Shown: positions 17,364-29,747, counted from the stretch's first letter. The stretch: 64,000 nt of DNA from an uncultured Chromatiaceae bacterium (GCA_945787555.1 CALZJG010000082.1:1-64000), one strand, 5' to 3'. The notes: generated by a model from the sequence alone, not told the origin. A program made the numbers and translations.

Positions 17364-18203
17364 GTGTCCAAGCTCGACAAGTTGGAAAAAAAGCTCCTGC
17401 ATTATACCGGCAAGGCCATCGCCGATTTCGACATGATACAGCGCGGCGACCGGGTGATGGTGTGCCTCTCGGGCGGCAAGGACTCGTTCACGCTGTTGCA
17501 TCTGCTACACCGCTTGCGCCAGCACAGCGGCTTTAAATTCGAGGTTTTCTCCTACACCCTGGACCAAGGTCAGCCGGGCTGGGACGACAGTCAGCTGCGC
17601 ACGTGGTTGGAAGCGCGCAATTATCCATACGAAGTGGCGGCCAAAGACACCTACTCGGTGGTCGTGGACAAAGTTCCCGCAGGGAAGACCTATTGCTCAC
17701 TGTGTTCGCGCCTGCGCCGTGGCACGATCTACGGTTACGCGGAGCGCCACGGCCATAGCAAAATTGCCCTGGGCCACCATCGTGACGATCTGATACAGAG
17801 CCTGTTGATGTCTATTTTATATAAGGGCGAAATCAGCTCCATGCCGCCCAAGCTGCTGACCGACGATAAACGCAACATCGTCATCCGTCCGCTGGCTTAT
17901 TGCCAGGAAGCGGACATTGCCGAATATGCCGCGCAGCAAAGCTTCCCTATCATCCCCTGCAATCTATGCGGCTCACAGGAAAATCTGGCACGCAAACGCA
18001 TCAAGCGCCTCATTGCCGACTTGGCCGGCGAGAACCCCAAGATCCCCAGCAACATGCTGCATGCCTTGCAGAGCGTGAATCCGAGCCAGTTGATGGACAA
18101 AGACTGGCGGGACTTTAAGAACCTCGAGGCGCAGCGCGTCACGTCCCCCATTGAAACCGGAGCGGACACTGCGCTGCCGTGGCGACAACAAGTCGGGGAA
18201 TAG
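17364..18203 (+). CDS. ttcA: tRNA 2-thiocytidine(32) synthetase
   Basis: 279 residues. TtcA thiolates C32 of certain tRNAs using ATP and an iron-sulfur cluster. The PP-loop SGGKDS lies near residue 36, and two CxxC pairs (CSLC and CNLC) bind the cluster. The length fits the family. The start is a GTG at 17364, with GAGG about 8 nt upstream; the product begins [19 protein letters not shown], as in homologues. No ATG is in frame nearby. Confidence 0.96.
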   Translation: MSKLDKLEKKLLHYTGKAIADFDMIQRGDRVMVCLSGGKDSFTLLHLLHRLRQHSGFKFEVFSYTLDQGQPGWDDSQLRTWLEARNYPYEVAAKDTYSVVVDKVPAGKTYCSLCSRLRRGTIYGYAERHGHSKIALGHHRDDLIQSLLMSILYKGEISSMPPKLLTDDKRNIVIRPLAYCQEADIAEYAAQQSFPIIPCNLCGSQENLARKRIKRLIADLAGENPKIPSNMLHALQSVNPSQLMDKDWRDFKNLEAQRVTSPIETGADTALPWRQQVGE

Positions 18204-18234
18204 CGCCTACTTCATCACCAGGGCCTCGGCCAGC

Positions 18235-18248
18235 CCTATTTAAATAGG
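18235..18248. repeat. Perfect 14-bp palindrome between ttcA and argA
   Basis: CCTATTTAAATAGG is fully self-complementary and lies about 80 nt upstream of the argA start. It could be an operator; it is not a clear ArgR box. Confidence 0.6.
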
Positions 18249-18326
18249 CGCTAAGACTTCAAGCCACATGCATTTGCCTTTAAGCTGTTACCTGATCGTC
18301 ATCCTCGGCCAGACAGGAGCACGCGC

Positions 18327-19649
18327 TTGCCGCCACAACAAACCGATACGCAGTTCGTCGCCTGGTTTCGCCACTCCTCGCCCTACATCAACGCCTTCCG
18401 TGGTCGCACGTTCGTCATCACCTTCGGCGGCGAGGCGGTGGCGGACGAGTGCTTTCCCGGCTTGATCCACGATGTCGCATTGCTCAACAGTCTAGGCGTG
18501 AAGCTGGTGCTGGTGCATGGCGCGCGACCGCAAATCGAGCAGCGACTGCGCGAGCGCGGCGCCGAATTGCATTACGTCAACGGCCTGCGCGTCACCGACG
18601 CCACGGCGCTGGCCTGCGTGAAGGAGGCGGCGGGAACGGTGCGGGTGGAAATCGAGGCGTTACTCTCGATGGGCTTGGCGAATTCACCGATGGCAGGCGC
18701 CCGTTTGCGCGTCACCTCAGGTAATTTCGTCACCGCCAAACCGCTCGGTATCCGCGCCGGCGTCGATTATCAACACACCGGCGAAGTGCGGCGCGTGGAT
18801 GCCGATGGCATCCGCCAACGCCTGGACGACGGCGCCATTGTACTCCTCTCGCCCTTGGGCTATTCACCCACCGGCGAAGTCTTCAATCTCACCGCGGCGG
18901 AAGTCGCGACCACCGCCGCCGCTGCCTTGCAGGCGGACAAACTCATCAGCTTGGTGGAACACAAAGGCATTATCGACGGGCGCCGCCGCTTGGTACACCA
19001 ACTCACCTTGGCCGCCGCCGCTGGCTGGCTAAGTGAGGGTCGCCCCTTGGCCGAAGAAGTCGCCGCGCCACTATCCGGCGCTGTACAGGCCTGCCGTCAA
19101 GGCGTGCGCCGCGCCCACATTTTGGATCGACGCGTCGACGGCGCTTTGCTGCTGGAGTTATTCACCCGTGACGGCATCGGCACCATGATCACTTCCGACA
19201 TTTATGAAGGCACGCGCCGCGCCACCATCGAGGACATCGGCGGCGTGCTCGAACTCATCCAACCGTTGGAAACCGCAGGCGTGCTGGTGGCGCGCTCGCG
19301 TGAGCGACTGGAAATTGAAATCGAGCATTTTACGCTGGTGGAACGCGACGGGACGATCATCGCCTGTGCCGCGCTCTACCCTTTCCCGGAAAAGAAGGCC
19401 GCCGAACTGGCCTGCTTGGCCGTGCATGCGGACTATCAACGCCTGGGATACGGCGCCGCATTGCTGGCGCACATGGAAAATGAAGCTAATTTACTGGGGC
19501 TGACGCGCCTGTTCGTACTCACCACGCGCACCGCGCATTGGTTTCTGGAGCGCGGCTATCGCGCCGGCACGCTCAAGGATTTGCCGGTGGCACGACGCCG
19601 GCTGTACAACTTCCAACGCAATTCGCGCGTCTACGCGAAAAAACTATGA
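18327..19649 (+). CDS. argA: N-acetylglutamate synthase
   Basis: 440 residues, the length of the classical two-domain enzyme that makes N-acetylglutamate from acetyl-CoA and glutamate, the first step of arginine synthesis. The N-terminal amino-acid-kinase-like domain (1-285; VLVHGARPQIEQRL) binds arginine in homologues and gives feedback inhibition. The C-terminal GNAT domain holds the acetyl-CoA loop in YQRLGYGAALL. The start is a TTG at 18327 with AGGAGC at good distance; homologues begin similarly just before FVAWFRHSSPYINAFRG. argB and argJ lie elsewhere in the window. Confidence 0.95.
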   Translation: MPPQQTDTQFVAWFRHSSPYINAFRGRTFVITFGGEAVADECFPGLIHDVALLNSLGVKLVLVHGARPQIEQRLRERGAELHYVNGLRVTDATALACVKEAAGTVRVEIEALLSMGLANSPMAGARLRVTSGNFVTAKPLGIRAGVDYQHTGEVRRVDADGIRQRLDDGAIVLLSPLGYSPTGEVFNLTAAEVATTAAAALQADKLISLVEHKGIIDGRRRLVHQLTLAAAAGWLSEGRPLAEEVAAPLSGAVQACRQGVRRAHILDRRVDGALLLELFTRDGIGTMITSDIYEGTRRATIEDIGGVLELIQPLETAGVLVARSRERLEIEIEHFTLVERDGTIIACAALYPFPEKKAAELACLAVHADYQRLGYGAALLAHMENEANLLGLTRLFVLTTRTAHWFLERGYRAGTLKDLPVARRRLYNFQRNSRVYAKKL

Positions 19650-20004
19650 CTGCGGCTGGCCATGGCCCATAGCACACCCCTTGGGACAACCCTAAGTAAA
19701 TGGGGCCGGGGTCATACCCCGGCCCGCCGGCCCTGGGTGAGGGCCTGTTGGGTAATCCCAGTATGGAATACCTGTTGATCCACGAACCTAGCCCCTTGTC
19801 ACCCGCTCTCTTGGCGGTCCAAGAAAGCGCCGAGAGATGACTATTTCCGCGATCTTTCAGTTGGATACGTTAGGCTCAATCACCTCCAGGTTGATTTCGA
19901 GCTGGTGCCCTCCGGCACGTCCCACCCCGACCGGCTCCCGCCTCCGAGGCCTTCTAACCGATTAGCAACAGATACCGAATCTGTCAAGGACAGGCCCGTG
20001 CCAC
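19650..20004. other. Convergent gap between argA and ptsP
   Basis: 355 bp without a supportable gene; the open frames here have no motif. It contains the strong hairpin at 19703-19725. Confidence 0.6.
19703..19725. terminator. Strong GC hairpin between convergent argA and ptsP
   Basis: Perfect 10-bp stem GGGCCGGGGT/ACCCCGGCCC with a 3-nt loop. No T-run follows on either strand, so it could be a factor-assisted terminator, a transcript-end stabiliser or a repeat element. Confidence 0.45.
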
Positions 20005-22278
20005 TCACTTGCCGGCGCGCACCAAGCTGCCCACACCCGCCGCTTCCAGGGCTTGCTCCAAACGGCGCCGCACCGCGGCGGGAGATTCCATGGCCAGCAG
20101 CTCAGTCAGCACGGCTTGCGCCTCGGCGTGGGCGACACTGCGTACCACCCACTTCACGCGCGGCAAGCTGGCTACGCTCATACTCAGGCTGTCCACGCCC
20201 ATACCCAGCAGCGCGACTGTGGCCAACGGGTCACCCGCCATTTCCCCGCATACGCCCACCGGCTTTCCAACCCGATGCCCGGCTTGTACCACGTGCACCA
20301 TGGCTTGCAGCACGGCCGGATGCAGCGCATCGTACAGCTCCGCCACGCGGCCGTTATTGCGATCCACCGCCAACAGATACTGGGTGAGGTCATTGCTGCC
20401 GATGGACAGGAAATCCACTCGCCTCGCGATGGCCTCGCTTTGATACACCGCCGCAGGCACTTCGATCATCACCCCCACCGGCGGCATCTCCACCGCCTCG
20501 CCCTCGGCCACGACCTCACGATGAGCACGGCGCACCAGGGCCAGCGCGTCATCCACTTCGCCCAGATGGCTGACCATAGGCAACAATAAGCGCAGGTTAT
20601 TCAAGCCCGCGCTGGCACCGAGCATGGCTCGCAACTGCACCATGAAAATATCGGGATGATCGAGCGTAATACGGATACCGCGCCACCCGAGAAAGGGGTT
20701 TTCCTCTTCGATAGGGAAATAACCCAATGGCTTGTCGCCCCCCACGTCGAGAGTACGCAATACCACCGGGCGCGGTGCGAAGGTCTCCAGCACCTCGCGA
20801 TAGATACGCCGCTGCTCCTGCTCGCCGGGAAAGCGGTCGCGAACCATAAAAGGAAATTCAGTGCGGTACAAACCGATACCCTCGGCGCCACTGCTCAACG
20901 AAGGACTGGCATCGGCGACCAGCCCGGTGTTGGCATACAGGGGCACGCGCACGCCGTCGGGCGTTTCGGCAGGCAAATCACGCAGTCCGGCCAGCCCGGC
21001 ATTGAGTTCGGCCTCTTCTCGTGCCAGTCGCTGATACTCGGCGCGCACTGGGTCCGAGGGGCACAGATAGACCCGCCCCCGGTAACCATCGACGATCATT
21101 TCGCGGCCCTCGAGACGGCCGGTAGGCAAGTCTCCGGCGCCGACCACCGCCGGTACGCCCAGGGCGCGGGCCAGGATCGCCACATGCGAGGAACGTGAGC
21201 CACTCGCTGAGACGACCCCCGCTAAACGTTCGCGCGGCGCCTCCGCCAACATGGCGGCGGTGATTTCATCACCCACCAGCACGGCGCGCTCGGGATAAGG
21301 CGGCGGCTTGCGACGACCACTACTCTGCAGGCACATCAACACGCGTCGGCCTAAATCGCGGATATCCTCGGCCCGTTCGCGCAGATAGGCATCATCCATG
21401 TCCTCGAACACCTTGATGTGTTCGGCTACGGTTTCGCGCAACGCACCTGAGGCCCAGTTTCCGGCGCTGATGCGTTCCACGACCTTGTCCACCAAACTGC
21501 CGCTGGAAAGCATCAGCGAATAAGCATCGAACAAGGCCCGATCCTCGGCGCTCAAATGCATGACCAGCTTGTCACCCAGGTTCTGCATCTCGGCCTGCAC
21601 GGTGCCCACGGCCGCCTTGAAGGCGACGATCTCGGCCTGCACGTCAGTAACGGTGCGGTCGGGAACGGCATCCAAATCGGCGGGCGGATACATCACCAGC
21701 GCGGTACCGATGGCGACCCCCGGCGCGCCGCCCAATCCATCCACGATGCCGCCGTCCACAATCGCCAGACCGGACTGTTCGGCAACCGGCATGCCGCCGC
21801 TGGCCTCGGCACTGGCTATGGCGCCGGCCAATTGAGCCGCCATGGTGACTAGAAAGGAAACCTCATCCTCAGCGAATTTGCGCTTGTCGCGCTGGCGCAC
21901 CACGAGCACGCCCAGCACCTTGCGATGATGGATGATGGGCACGCCGACAAAGCCGTGATAAAACTCCTCGCCGGTCTCGGCCACGTAACGATATCGCGGA
22001 TGATCGGGGGCATTGTCCAAATTGAGCGGCTCGGCGTTCTCGCCCACCACGCTCACCACCCCCTCACCCATGGCCAAACGCACCCGCCCTACCGCGGCGG
22101 GATTGAGGCCGTCAGTGGCCATCAGCACATGCTGGCGCTGGGTATAGTCACAGAGGTAAACGGAACAGACATCGGCCGCCATAGCCTGCTTGATGCGCTT
22201 AACGATGATGGTCGAGGCTTGCTCGAGATTCCGAGCGCCGGCGACTTCTTGGACGATGCGACGCAGAACGTCGAGCAC
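20005..22278 (-). CDS. ptsP: Phosphoenolpyruvate-protein phosphotransferase PtsP (nitrogen PTS enzyme I)
   Basis: 757 residues: GAF domain at about 1-160 (MLDVLRRIVQEVAGARNLEQ start), then the enzyme I phosphotransfer chain. The active-site His lies in SGSRSSHVAILAR, and the PEP-binding barrel shows GIGLYRTEFPFM, LRTLDVGGDKPL and GVCGEMAGDP with its catalytic Cys. It passes phosphate from PEP to NPr and EIIA-Ntr, linking nitrogen state to regulation rather than sugar uptake. It lies 33 bases downstream of rppH, the usual rppH-ptsP pair. Confidence 0.96.
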   Translation of the reverse strand: MLDVLRRIVQEVAGARNLEQASTIIVKRIKQAMAADVCSVYLCDYTQRQHVLMATDGLNPAAVGRVRLAMGEGVVSVVGENAEPLNLDNAPDHPRYRYVAETGEEFYHGFVGVPIIHHRKVLGVLVVRQRDKRKFAEDEVSFLVTMAAQLAGAIASAEASGGMPVAEQSGLAIVDGGIVDGLGGAPGVAIGTALVMYPPADLDAVPDRTVTDVQAEIVAFKAAVGTVQAEMQNLGDKLVMHLSAEDRALFDAYSLMLSSGSLVDKVVERISAGNWASGALRETVAEHIKVFEDMDDAYLRERAEDIRDLGRRVLMCLQSSGRRKPPPYPERAVLVGDEITAAMLAEAPRERLAGVVSASGSRSSHVAILARALGVPAVVGAGDLPTGRLEGREMIVDGYRGRVYLCPSDPVRAEYQRLAREEAELNAGLAGLRDLPAETPDGVRVPLYANTGLVADASPSLSSGAEGIGLYRTEFPFMVRDRFPGEQEQRRIYREVLETFAPRPVVLRTLDVGGDKPLGYFPIEEENPFLGWRGIRITLDHPDIFMVQLRAMLGASAGLNNLRLLLPMVSHLGEVDDALALVRRAHREVVAEGEAVEMPPVGVMIEVPAAVYQSEAIARRVDFLSIGSNDLTQYLLAVDRNNGRVAELYDALHPAVLQAMVHVVQAGHRVGKPVGVCGEMAGDPLATVALLGMGVDSLSMSVASLPRVKWVVRSVAHAEAQAVLTELLAMESPAAVRRRLEQALEAAGVGSLVRAGK

Positions 22279-22311
22279 TAGGCAGCTCCCCGGCTGTGGT
22301 GACTATTCCTG

Positions 22312-22830
22312 TCAGCGCACGCCCCGGCGCAATTGCGCCGGCGGCGTTTCAGCATCCTTGTCTTCGAGCAGTGGCGACAGCTCGCGCAGGGCACGTTGAT
22401 ACACGCGGCGCTTGAACGCCACCACATGACGCACCGGGTACCAATAGTTTACCCACCGCCAATGATCAAACTCCGGCTGGTCGGTCAAATCCAGGCAGAC
22501 ATGGTTCTCTTCGGCGTCCAGGCGCAGCAGGTACCACACTTGTTTTTGACCGATGCACACGGGACGGTCGTGGCGCCGCACCAAGCGATCCGGCAACCGG
22601 TAACGCAACCACCCGCGGGTGCTGCCCATCACCCGCACATGCTCGGGGAACAAACCCAGCTCCTCATTGAGCTCGCGGTACATAGCCTGTTCGGGGGTTT
22701 CGTCGCGGCGGATACCGCCTTGTGGGAATTGCCAAGCATCCTGACCGATCCGGCGCGCCCATAACAGGCGGCCCACCTCATTACTGAGGATGATGCCGAC
22801 GTTGGGGCGATAGCCGTCCAGATCAATCAC
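22312..22830 (-). CDS. rppH: RNA pyrophosphohydrolase
   Basis: 172 residues. RppH removes pyrophosphate from 5'-triphosphate mRNA ends and so starts RNase E-dependent decay. The Nudix box is complete: GG then IRRDE, seven residues, and RELNEELGL. The N-terminus ([17 protein letters not shown]) and WQFPQGG match the family. First gene of the rppH-ptsP unit. Confidence 0.96.
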   Translation of the reverse strand: MIDLDGYRPNVGIILSNEVGRLLWARRIGQDAWQFPQGGIRRDETPEQAMYRELNEELGLFPEHVRVMGSTRGWLRYRLPDRLVRRHDRPVCIGQKQVWYLLRLDAEENHVCLDLTDQPEFDHWRWVNYWYPVRHVVAFKRRVYQRALRELSPLLEDKDAETPPAQLRRGVR

Positions 22831-22922
22831 TTACGCTCACTCACCAGAGTATATAAGTCGACATTCTTCCATAACTTAGTGACATTCCGCAATGTTGCGC
22901 GCCCCTTCGAGGCCGATTGCAC

Positions 22923-23600
22923 CTAGGAAAGCAGCCCTCGTTCAGCAAACGACAGGCTCTGCCCATCGCCGATCACGAGGTGGTCCAGCACCCGCACGTC
23001 GACCAGAGCCAGCGCCTCCTGGAGGCGCTGGGTGATGGACTCGTCCGCGCGACTGGGTTCGGCCACCCCGGAAGGATGGTTGTGGGCGAAAATCACGGCA
23101 GCGGCATTGAGAGTGAGGGCACGCTTGACGACTTCGCGCGGATGAACGCTGGCGCCATCGAGCGTGCCACGAAACATTTCTTCGTATACCAAGACACGAT
23201 AACGGGTGTCGAGAAACAGGCAGGCGAACACTTCGTAGGGATAATCGCGCAAGCGGGCGGTGAGATAACGGCGCGTATCATCAGGACTGCTCAGGGCGTC
23301 GCCACGGGTGAGCGTCTCGAACAAATGACGCCGCCCCATTTCCAGCACGGCCTGCAACTGGGCGTATTTGGCCCGGCCCAGTCCTTTACTATCACAAAAG
23401 CGCCGGTGATCGGCTTCCAGCAAAGGGCGCAAGCCACCGTAGTGTGCCAACAGCTCGCGCGCTAAATCCACCGCGGTCTTGCCGGCCACACCGGTGCGCA
23501 GAAAGATTGCGAGCAGCTCGGCATCGGAGAGCGCATGCGGACCGCGTTGCATCAGTTTCTCGCGCGGGCGTTCTTCGACAGGCCAATTCGAAATGGACAT
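22923..23600 (-). CDS. radC: RadC-family JAB-domain protein (UPF0758)
   Basis: 225 residues: N-terminal helix-hairpin-helix region ([20 protein letters not shown]) and C-terminal JAB/MPN+ domain whose metal motif reads [15 protein letters not shown]. The name comes from an old link to DNA repair that later work questioned; the biochemical role is uncertain. It is divergent from coaBC, 56 bp apart, a common arrangement. Confidence 0.94.
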   Translation of the reverse strand: MSISNWPVEERPREKLMQRGPHALSDAELLAIFLRTGVAGKTAVDLARELLAHYGGLRPLLEADHRRFCDSKGLGRAKYAQLQAVLEMGRRHLFETLTRGDALSSPDDTRRYLTARLRDYPYEVFACLFLDTRYRVLVYEEMFRGTLDGASVHPREVVKRALTLNAAAVIFAHNHPSGVAEPSRADESITQRLQEALALVDVRVLDHLVIGDGQSLSFAERGLLS

Positions 23601-23656
23601 GCAGCCTCCCTGTGCCGACTAGGACGTATCTGTTATGGTTGTGAGCCTTGTAGCGT

Positions 23657-24898
23657 ATGAATGTAGCGTGCATGGCGAAGCGGGTAAACAAGCGGGTGGT
23701 GCTGGGCGTGAGCGGAGGGATTGCCGCCTATAAAAGCGCGGAGCTGGTGCGGCGCTTGCTCGAGATGGGCGCCGAGGTGCGGGTGGTGATGACCAAGGCC
23801 GCCACGCACTTCATCACACCGCTCACGCTACAGGCCCTGTCGGGCCATGCGGTGCACACCGATTTGATGGACCCCGCCCAGGAAAAGGCAATGGGACATA
23901 TCGACTTGGCGCGCTGGGCGGATCTGGTGGTGATTGCGCCGGCCAGCGCCAATATGATGGCCCGCCTCGCCCATGGGCTGGCCGATGACTTGTTGAGCAC
24001 GCTCTGCCTGGCCACTACCGCGCCGCTCCTCCTGGCGCCGGCCATGAATCGCGCCATGTGGGCCCATCCCGCCACCCAGGCCAATGCGCACCTGCTACGC
24101 GAACGCGGTGTGCGCCTGATCGGCCCGGCCACCGGCGAGCAAGCCTGCGGCGAAGTGGGGCCGGGACGCATGAGTGAAACCCCCGACATCGTCGCCGCGG
24201 TGGCGAGCCTGCCCGGCCCGCCCGACCTGCCCTCCATGGGACTACTGGCCGGCGTGTCGGTGCTGGTCACCGCCGGCCCCACACGTGAGGCCATCGACCC
24301 GGTGCGCTATCTGAGCAATCGCAGCTCAGGCAAGATGGGCTACGCGTTGGCCGCCGCGGCCGCCCACGCCGGCGCCCGGGTGACCTTGGTGAGCGGCCCC
24401 ACGGCCCTGACAGCGCCACCGGGCGTGGAGCTGGTGCAAGTGGAAAGCGCCGCACAGATGCGCGACGCGGTATTGTTACACCCTTGTGATATCTTTATCG
24501 CCGCCGCGGCCGTGGCCGATTATGCACCGACCGCCGCCGTGCCCCATAAGCTGAAAAAACACGCCGCCGAACTGTCTTTGGTGCTGCATCGCACCCCCGA
24601 TATCCTATCCGAGGTGACCCGCCTGGCGCGGCGCCCCTACACAATAGGATTTGCCGCTGAGACCGAGTCGCTGGAGAATAACGCCCGCGCCAAATTAGAG
24701 GCTAAAAATTTAGACATTATCGCCGCCAACCTTGTTGGCCCTGGTGTTGGCTTTGATAGTGACGATAATGCTCTCACGGTCTTGTGGCGTGACGGCCAAG
24801 CCGCGTTGCCGCGTATGCCCAAAACCGCCCTGGCCCAGGAACTCATACAACTGATAGTCGCCCGTTACCATGAAACGTATACAACTAAAGATTCTTGA
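23657..24898 (+). CDS. coaBC: Bifunctional phosphopantothenoylcysteine synthetase/decarboxylase
   Basis: 413 residues, two steps of coenzyme A synthesis. The N-terminal flavin-binding CoaC half has [10 protein letters not shown], the catalytic His region ([10 protein letters not shown]), [19 protein letters not shown] and the [10 protein letters not shown] loop. The CoaB half follows from about residue 195 ([20 protein letters not shown], later AAAVADYAP). ATGs at 23657 and 23672 are both possible. Its last codons overlap dut by 29 bp. Confidence 0.96.
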   Translation: MNVACMAKRVNKRVVLGVSGGIAAYKSAELVRRLLEMGAEVRVVMTKAATHFITPLTLQALSGHAVHTDLMDPAQEKAMGHIDLARWADLVVIAPASANMMARLAHGLADDLLSTLCLATTAPLLLAPAMNRAMWAHPATQANAHLLRERGVRLIGPATGEQACGEVGPGRMSETPDIVAAVASLPGPPDLPSMGLLAGVSVLVTAGPTREAIDPVRYLSNRSSGKMGYALAAAAAHAGARVTLVSGPTALTAPPGVELVQVESAAQMRDAVLLHPCDIFIAAAAVADYAPTAAVPHKLKKHAAELSLVLHRTPDILSEVTRLARRPYTIGFAAETESLENNARAKLEAKNLDIIAANLVGPGVGFDSDDNALTVLWRDGQAALPRMPKTALAQELIQLIVARYHETYTTKDS

Positions 24899-25325
24899 TC
24901 CGCGCTTGGGCAGCGAATTCCCACTGCCGCAGTACGCTACCGATGGCGCTGCCGGCATGGATTTGCGCGCCTGCCTCGATGAAGCGATCAATCTCGCACC
25001 GGGGGAAACCCGCCTGATCCCCACCGGAATCGCCTTGCACATGGCCGACCCGTCGCTGGCGGCGATGTTGCTGCCGCGCTCAGGCTTAGGGCATAAGCAC
25101 GGCATCGTGCTCGGCAATTTGGTCGGCCTGATCGATTCCGATTACCAAGGCCAGGTGTTCGTGTCCTGTTGGAATCGCGGACGCGAACCCTTCCGGGTGG
25201 AGGTGGGTGAGCGCATCGCGCAAATGGTGTTCGTGCCGGTCGTGCAAGCGGCCTTCGACATCGTCGAGGACTTCGAGAATAGCCGCCGCGGCGCCGGCGG
25301 CTTCGGTCATTCCGGCCGGCACTGA
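24870..25325 (+). CDS. dut: dUTP diphosphatase
   Basis: 151 residues, a normal trimeric dUTPase, which hydrolyses dUTP to dUMP and keeps uracil out of DNA. All five motifs are visible: [34 protein letters not shown] and the C-terminal [10 protein letters not shown], where the usual Ser-Thr is His-Ser. It overlaps coaBC in another frame, suggesting translational coupling, and is followed after 28 bp by the phosphomannomutase gene. Confidence 0.96.
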   Translation: MKRIQLKILDPRLGSEFPLPQYATDGAAGMDLRACLDEAINLAPGETRLIPTGIALHMADPSLAAMLLPRSGLGHKHGIVLGNLVGLIDSDYQGQVFVSCWNRGREPFRVEVGERIAQMVFVPVVQAAFDIVEDFENSRRGAGGFGHSGRH

Positions 25326-25353
25326 TTAAGCTCAATCACGGGGAAACGAAAAT

Positions 25354-27900
25354 ATGGAAGGCTTGGATCTCAGCACCCCCCTCGGCAATGACGAAAAGCC
25401 ACCCCGATCCAGATCGCCGCGCTTCAGTCTCGCGCAATTGAGCGTGCTGGGGGTGAGCGCCGGTGGCATCGTGCTACTCGTGGCGGGCGCTCTCATTTAT
25501 CAACTCTACGCCGGCACGGCGGAACGTTATCTGCAACAGCGTGTGCACGCCCTGGCCGGTGAAGTCACCTATCGCCTGGCCAGTCTGATGCAGGATTACG
25601 CAGCGGCGGTGCAAGTCGCCGCCAGCGATCCCCAAGTGGTGGCCGCGCTGGGTGGCGGCGACGGGGTTAACATTGCCAATGCCGAGTTGCGTTTACGCAA
25701 GCGCTTCAGCAACGCCTTGCGCGTGCAATTGCTGCGCCCCAACGCCGAAAACGCGGAGCTGGGCCGCTTCCCACAACTGGGCTTCGCCGATTTGGACATG
25801 GTGCGCGGCGCCGAACGCACCGGCAGCGGCGCGCCGGTCGAGGCTCATTTGTTCGGCACCGAGGAAGCGCACATCGACATCTTGCGCGCGGTGCGCGACG
25901 CCGAGGGCGGGCCGATCCTCGGCCATCTGTTGGTGAGCTACGGCGGAGATCTGCTGCGCCAGGCGTTGGAACAAGTCGCATTGGGCGCTGGCTTCGTACG
26001 CGTCCTGCAACGCAACGAAGGCGGCAATCCGCTGCTACTAGTGGAACGCGGCGATCGCGGCTTGATGAGTGGCGAACCGCGCGTAGTGACCTTGGCGGGC
26101 ACACGCTGGCAATTGTCGTACTGGCCAACCGCGGCTGAGCAACAAATGATCTCGAAACGGGTGTGGACGATGGTGGCCGTGTTCATCGCCGCCTTCGGCT
26201 TGCTGGCGCTCATTGCCTATGCGATCCACCGCACTTTGTCGCGTTCAATCCAAAGCGACCTCGAAACAGTCATTGACTTGGTGCGCGACCTGCGCGCGGG
26301 CAAGCACGCACAATCCGAGTATTCCGTGCGCATCTCCGAGTTTCAGGGTACGGTGGATATGCTGAGCGCCATGAGCCACTTGCCTGCGGCCACGGAGTTG
26401 GATACCCCTTACCTGGCAAGAACCTCGCCGCTGAGCGCCGCGCCGGCAGCCCCCAATCCCGGCCTATTTTTGTTGGAGCGCGGCGAACAGGAGCAATCAG
26501 CGCAAGACCACGTCGTCACACCACTGCAGACTGTTCCCGCCTCCATCTTCCGCGCCTATGACATCCGTGGCGTGGTAGGTGACACACTCACCGCCGACAT
26601 AGTCAGAGCCATAGGCCGTGCGCTCGGCACCGAGGCTTATACGCGCGGCCAACAAAGCATCGTCATCGCCCGTGACGGCCGCCATTCCGGTCCCGATTTC
26701 ATCACCGCACTGAGCGAAGGCCTGCGCGCCGCGGGGCGCGATGTGATCGACATCGGCTGCGTACCCACCCCGTTGCTGTACTTCGCCACGCACTATTTGA
26801 ACACTGGCTCAGGCGTGATGGTCACCGGCAGCCACAACCCTTCGGAATACAACGGACTCAAGATGGTGCTCAAAGGCGATACCCTGGCCGAGGACGATAT
26901 ACAGCAACTGCGCAGCCGCATTGAGGTGGGCGATTTCGCGAGCGGCTCGGGCGGCTTGCAGAACCAGGACTTGGTGCACGATTACGTCGGCAGCATCGTC
27001 GCGGATATCCACTTGGCCCGGCCGCTGAAAGTGGTGATCGATTGCGGTAACGGCGTGGCCGGTGCTGTGGCGCCGCAGCTGTTTCGCGCCTTGGGCTGCG
27101 AGGTGGTGGAGCTTTTTTGTGAAGTGGACGGCAGCTTCCCCAACCATCACCCCGATCCCAGTCAACCGGAGAATCTTCAAGACTTGATCCACATCGTCGC
27201 CAAACATCGTGCCGATTTGGGCCTGGCCTTCGACGGTGATGGCGATCGCGTCGCCCTGGTGGACGACGACGGTCACATCATCTGGCCGGATCGCCAAATG
27301 ATGCTCTATTCCCGCGACGTGCTGTCGCGCAACCCCGGCGCGCAGATCATATTCGATGTCAAATGCAGCCGCCATCTGGCCACTTGGATCACCAAGCACG
27401 GCGGTCAGCCGCTGATGTGGAAGACCGGGCATTCGCTGATCAAACGCAAAATGAAGGAAACCGGCGCGCTCCTGGCCGGTGAGATGAGCGGCCACATCTT
27501 CTTCAAGGAACGCTGGTTCGGTTTCGACGACGGCCTCTACACCGCGGCGCGGTTGTTGGAGATCGTCGCCGCGGAGCCGCGCCCGGTGCACGAAATCTTT
27601 GCTGAATTACCCGACGGGGTGAACACACCGGAGCTGCGCATCGGCCTGCAAGAAGGCCAACAGGGGCCATTCATGGAGCGCCTGCTGAGTCTGGCTCAAT
27701 TCAAAGGCGCCGTGCTCACCACCATCGACGGGCTGCGCGCCGACTTCGAGGACGGCTGGGGATTGGTTCGCGCCTCCAATACCACTCCCTCCCTGATACT
27801 GCGCTTCGAAGCCAACACCGAAGCGGCACTGCAACGCATCCAGGGTGAGTTCCGCACGCTGCTGCAGCGGGTCGATGACAAGCTGGCCGTGCCGTTCTAA
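25354..27900 (+). CDS. algC: Phosphomannomutase/phosphoglucomutase with N-terminal membrane-anchored domain (AlgC-like)
   Basis: 848 residues. Residues 1-295 hold two transmembrane helices (LSVLGVSAGGIVLLVAGALI near 28-50 and MVAVFIAAFGLLALIAYAI near 271) around an extracytoplasmic region of about 220 residues. After a linker the mutase begins near 395 (PASIFRAYDIRGVVGD). It has the phosphoserine loop VTGSHNPSEYNG (about 489), metal loop DGDGDRVALVD (about 627), sugar loop GEMSGH and a phosphate-binding C-terminus. It interconverts mannose or glucose 6- and 1-phosphates for surface polysaccharides. Long AlgC forms with this membrane part are known in gammaproteobacteria; its sensor or anchoring role is not clear. 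It follows dut closely, in the common coaBC-dut-algC-argB order. Confidence 0.94.
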   Translation: MEGLDLSTPLGNDEKPPRSRSPRFSLAQLSVLGVSAGGIVLLVAGALIYQLYAGTAERYLQQRVHALAGEVTYRLASLMQDYAAAVQVAASDPQVVAALGGGDGVNIANAELRLRKRFSNALRVQLLRPNAENAELGRFPQLGFADLDMVRGAERTGSGAPVEAHLFGTEEAHIDILRAVRDAEGGPILGHLLVSYGGDLLRQALEQVALGAGFVRVLQRNEGGNPLLLVERGDRGLMSGEPRVVTLAGTRWQLSYWPTAAEQQMISKRVWTMVAVFIAAFGLLALIAYAIHRTLSRSIQSDLETVIDLVRDLRAGKHAQSEYSVRISEFQGTVDMLSAMSHLPAATELDTPYLARTSPLSAAPAAPNPGLFLLERGEQEQSAQDHVVTPLQTVPASIFRAYDIRGVVGDTLTADIVRAIGRALGTEAYTRGQQSIVIARDGRHSGPDFITALSEGLRAAGRDVIDIGCVPTPLLYFATHYLNTGSGVMVTGSHNPSEYNGLKMVLKGDTLAEDDIQQLRSRIEVGDFASGSGGLQNQDLVHDYVGSIVADIHLARPLKVVIDCGNGVAGAVAPQLFRALGCEVVELFCEVDGSFPNHHPDPSQPENLQDLIHIVAKHRADLGLAFDGDGDRVALVDDDGHIIWPDRQMMLYSRDVLSRNPGAQIIFDVKCSRHLATWITKHGGQPLMWKTGHSLIKRKMKETGALLAGEMSGHIFFKERWFGFDDGLYTAARLLEIVAAEPRPVHEIFAELPDGVNTPELRIGLQEGQQGPFMERLLSLAQFKGAVLTTIDGLRADFEDGWGLVRASNTTPSLILRFEANTEAALQRIQGEFRTLLQRVDDKLAVPF

Positions 27901-28086
27901 GCGGCTGCTCAAGATCCAAGCCCGGCAATATGCAGCGCGGGACAAGAATCGCCGAACAGCGCGGCGCCCACGTAGTCTGTGAGCGTCTCAAGGCCGCTGT
28001 TAACACCGCGATACGCACTCTAGCGAGATCTTGAACAAGCGCTGTGGCTGCGAGAAGGCTGCGACAGTGCTCCCCTCCTTGGGTAG

Positions 28087-29687
<1,601 letters not shown>

Positions 29688-29747
29688 GGGCGCTCGCCAC
29701 TGCTCCATTGCGTCGTTGCCCCCTCTGGGGGATGATACACCGGCTTT

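Noticed and set aside
19905-20387. 160-codon Pro/Arg-rich open frame
   Set aside because: Mostly antisense to ptsP; its composition is typical of a wrong-frame translation.
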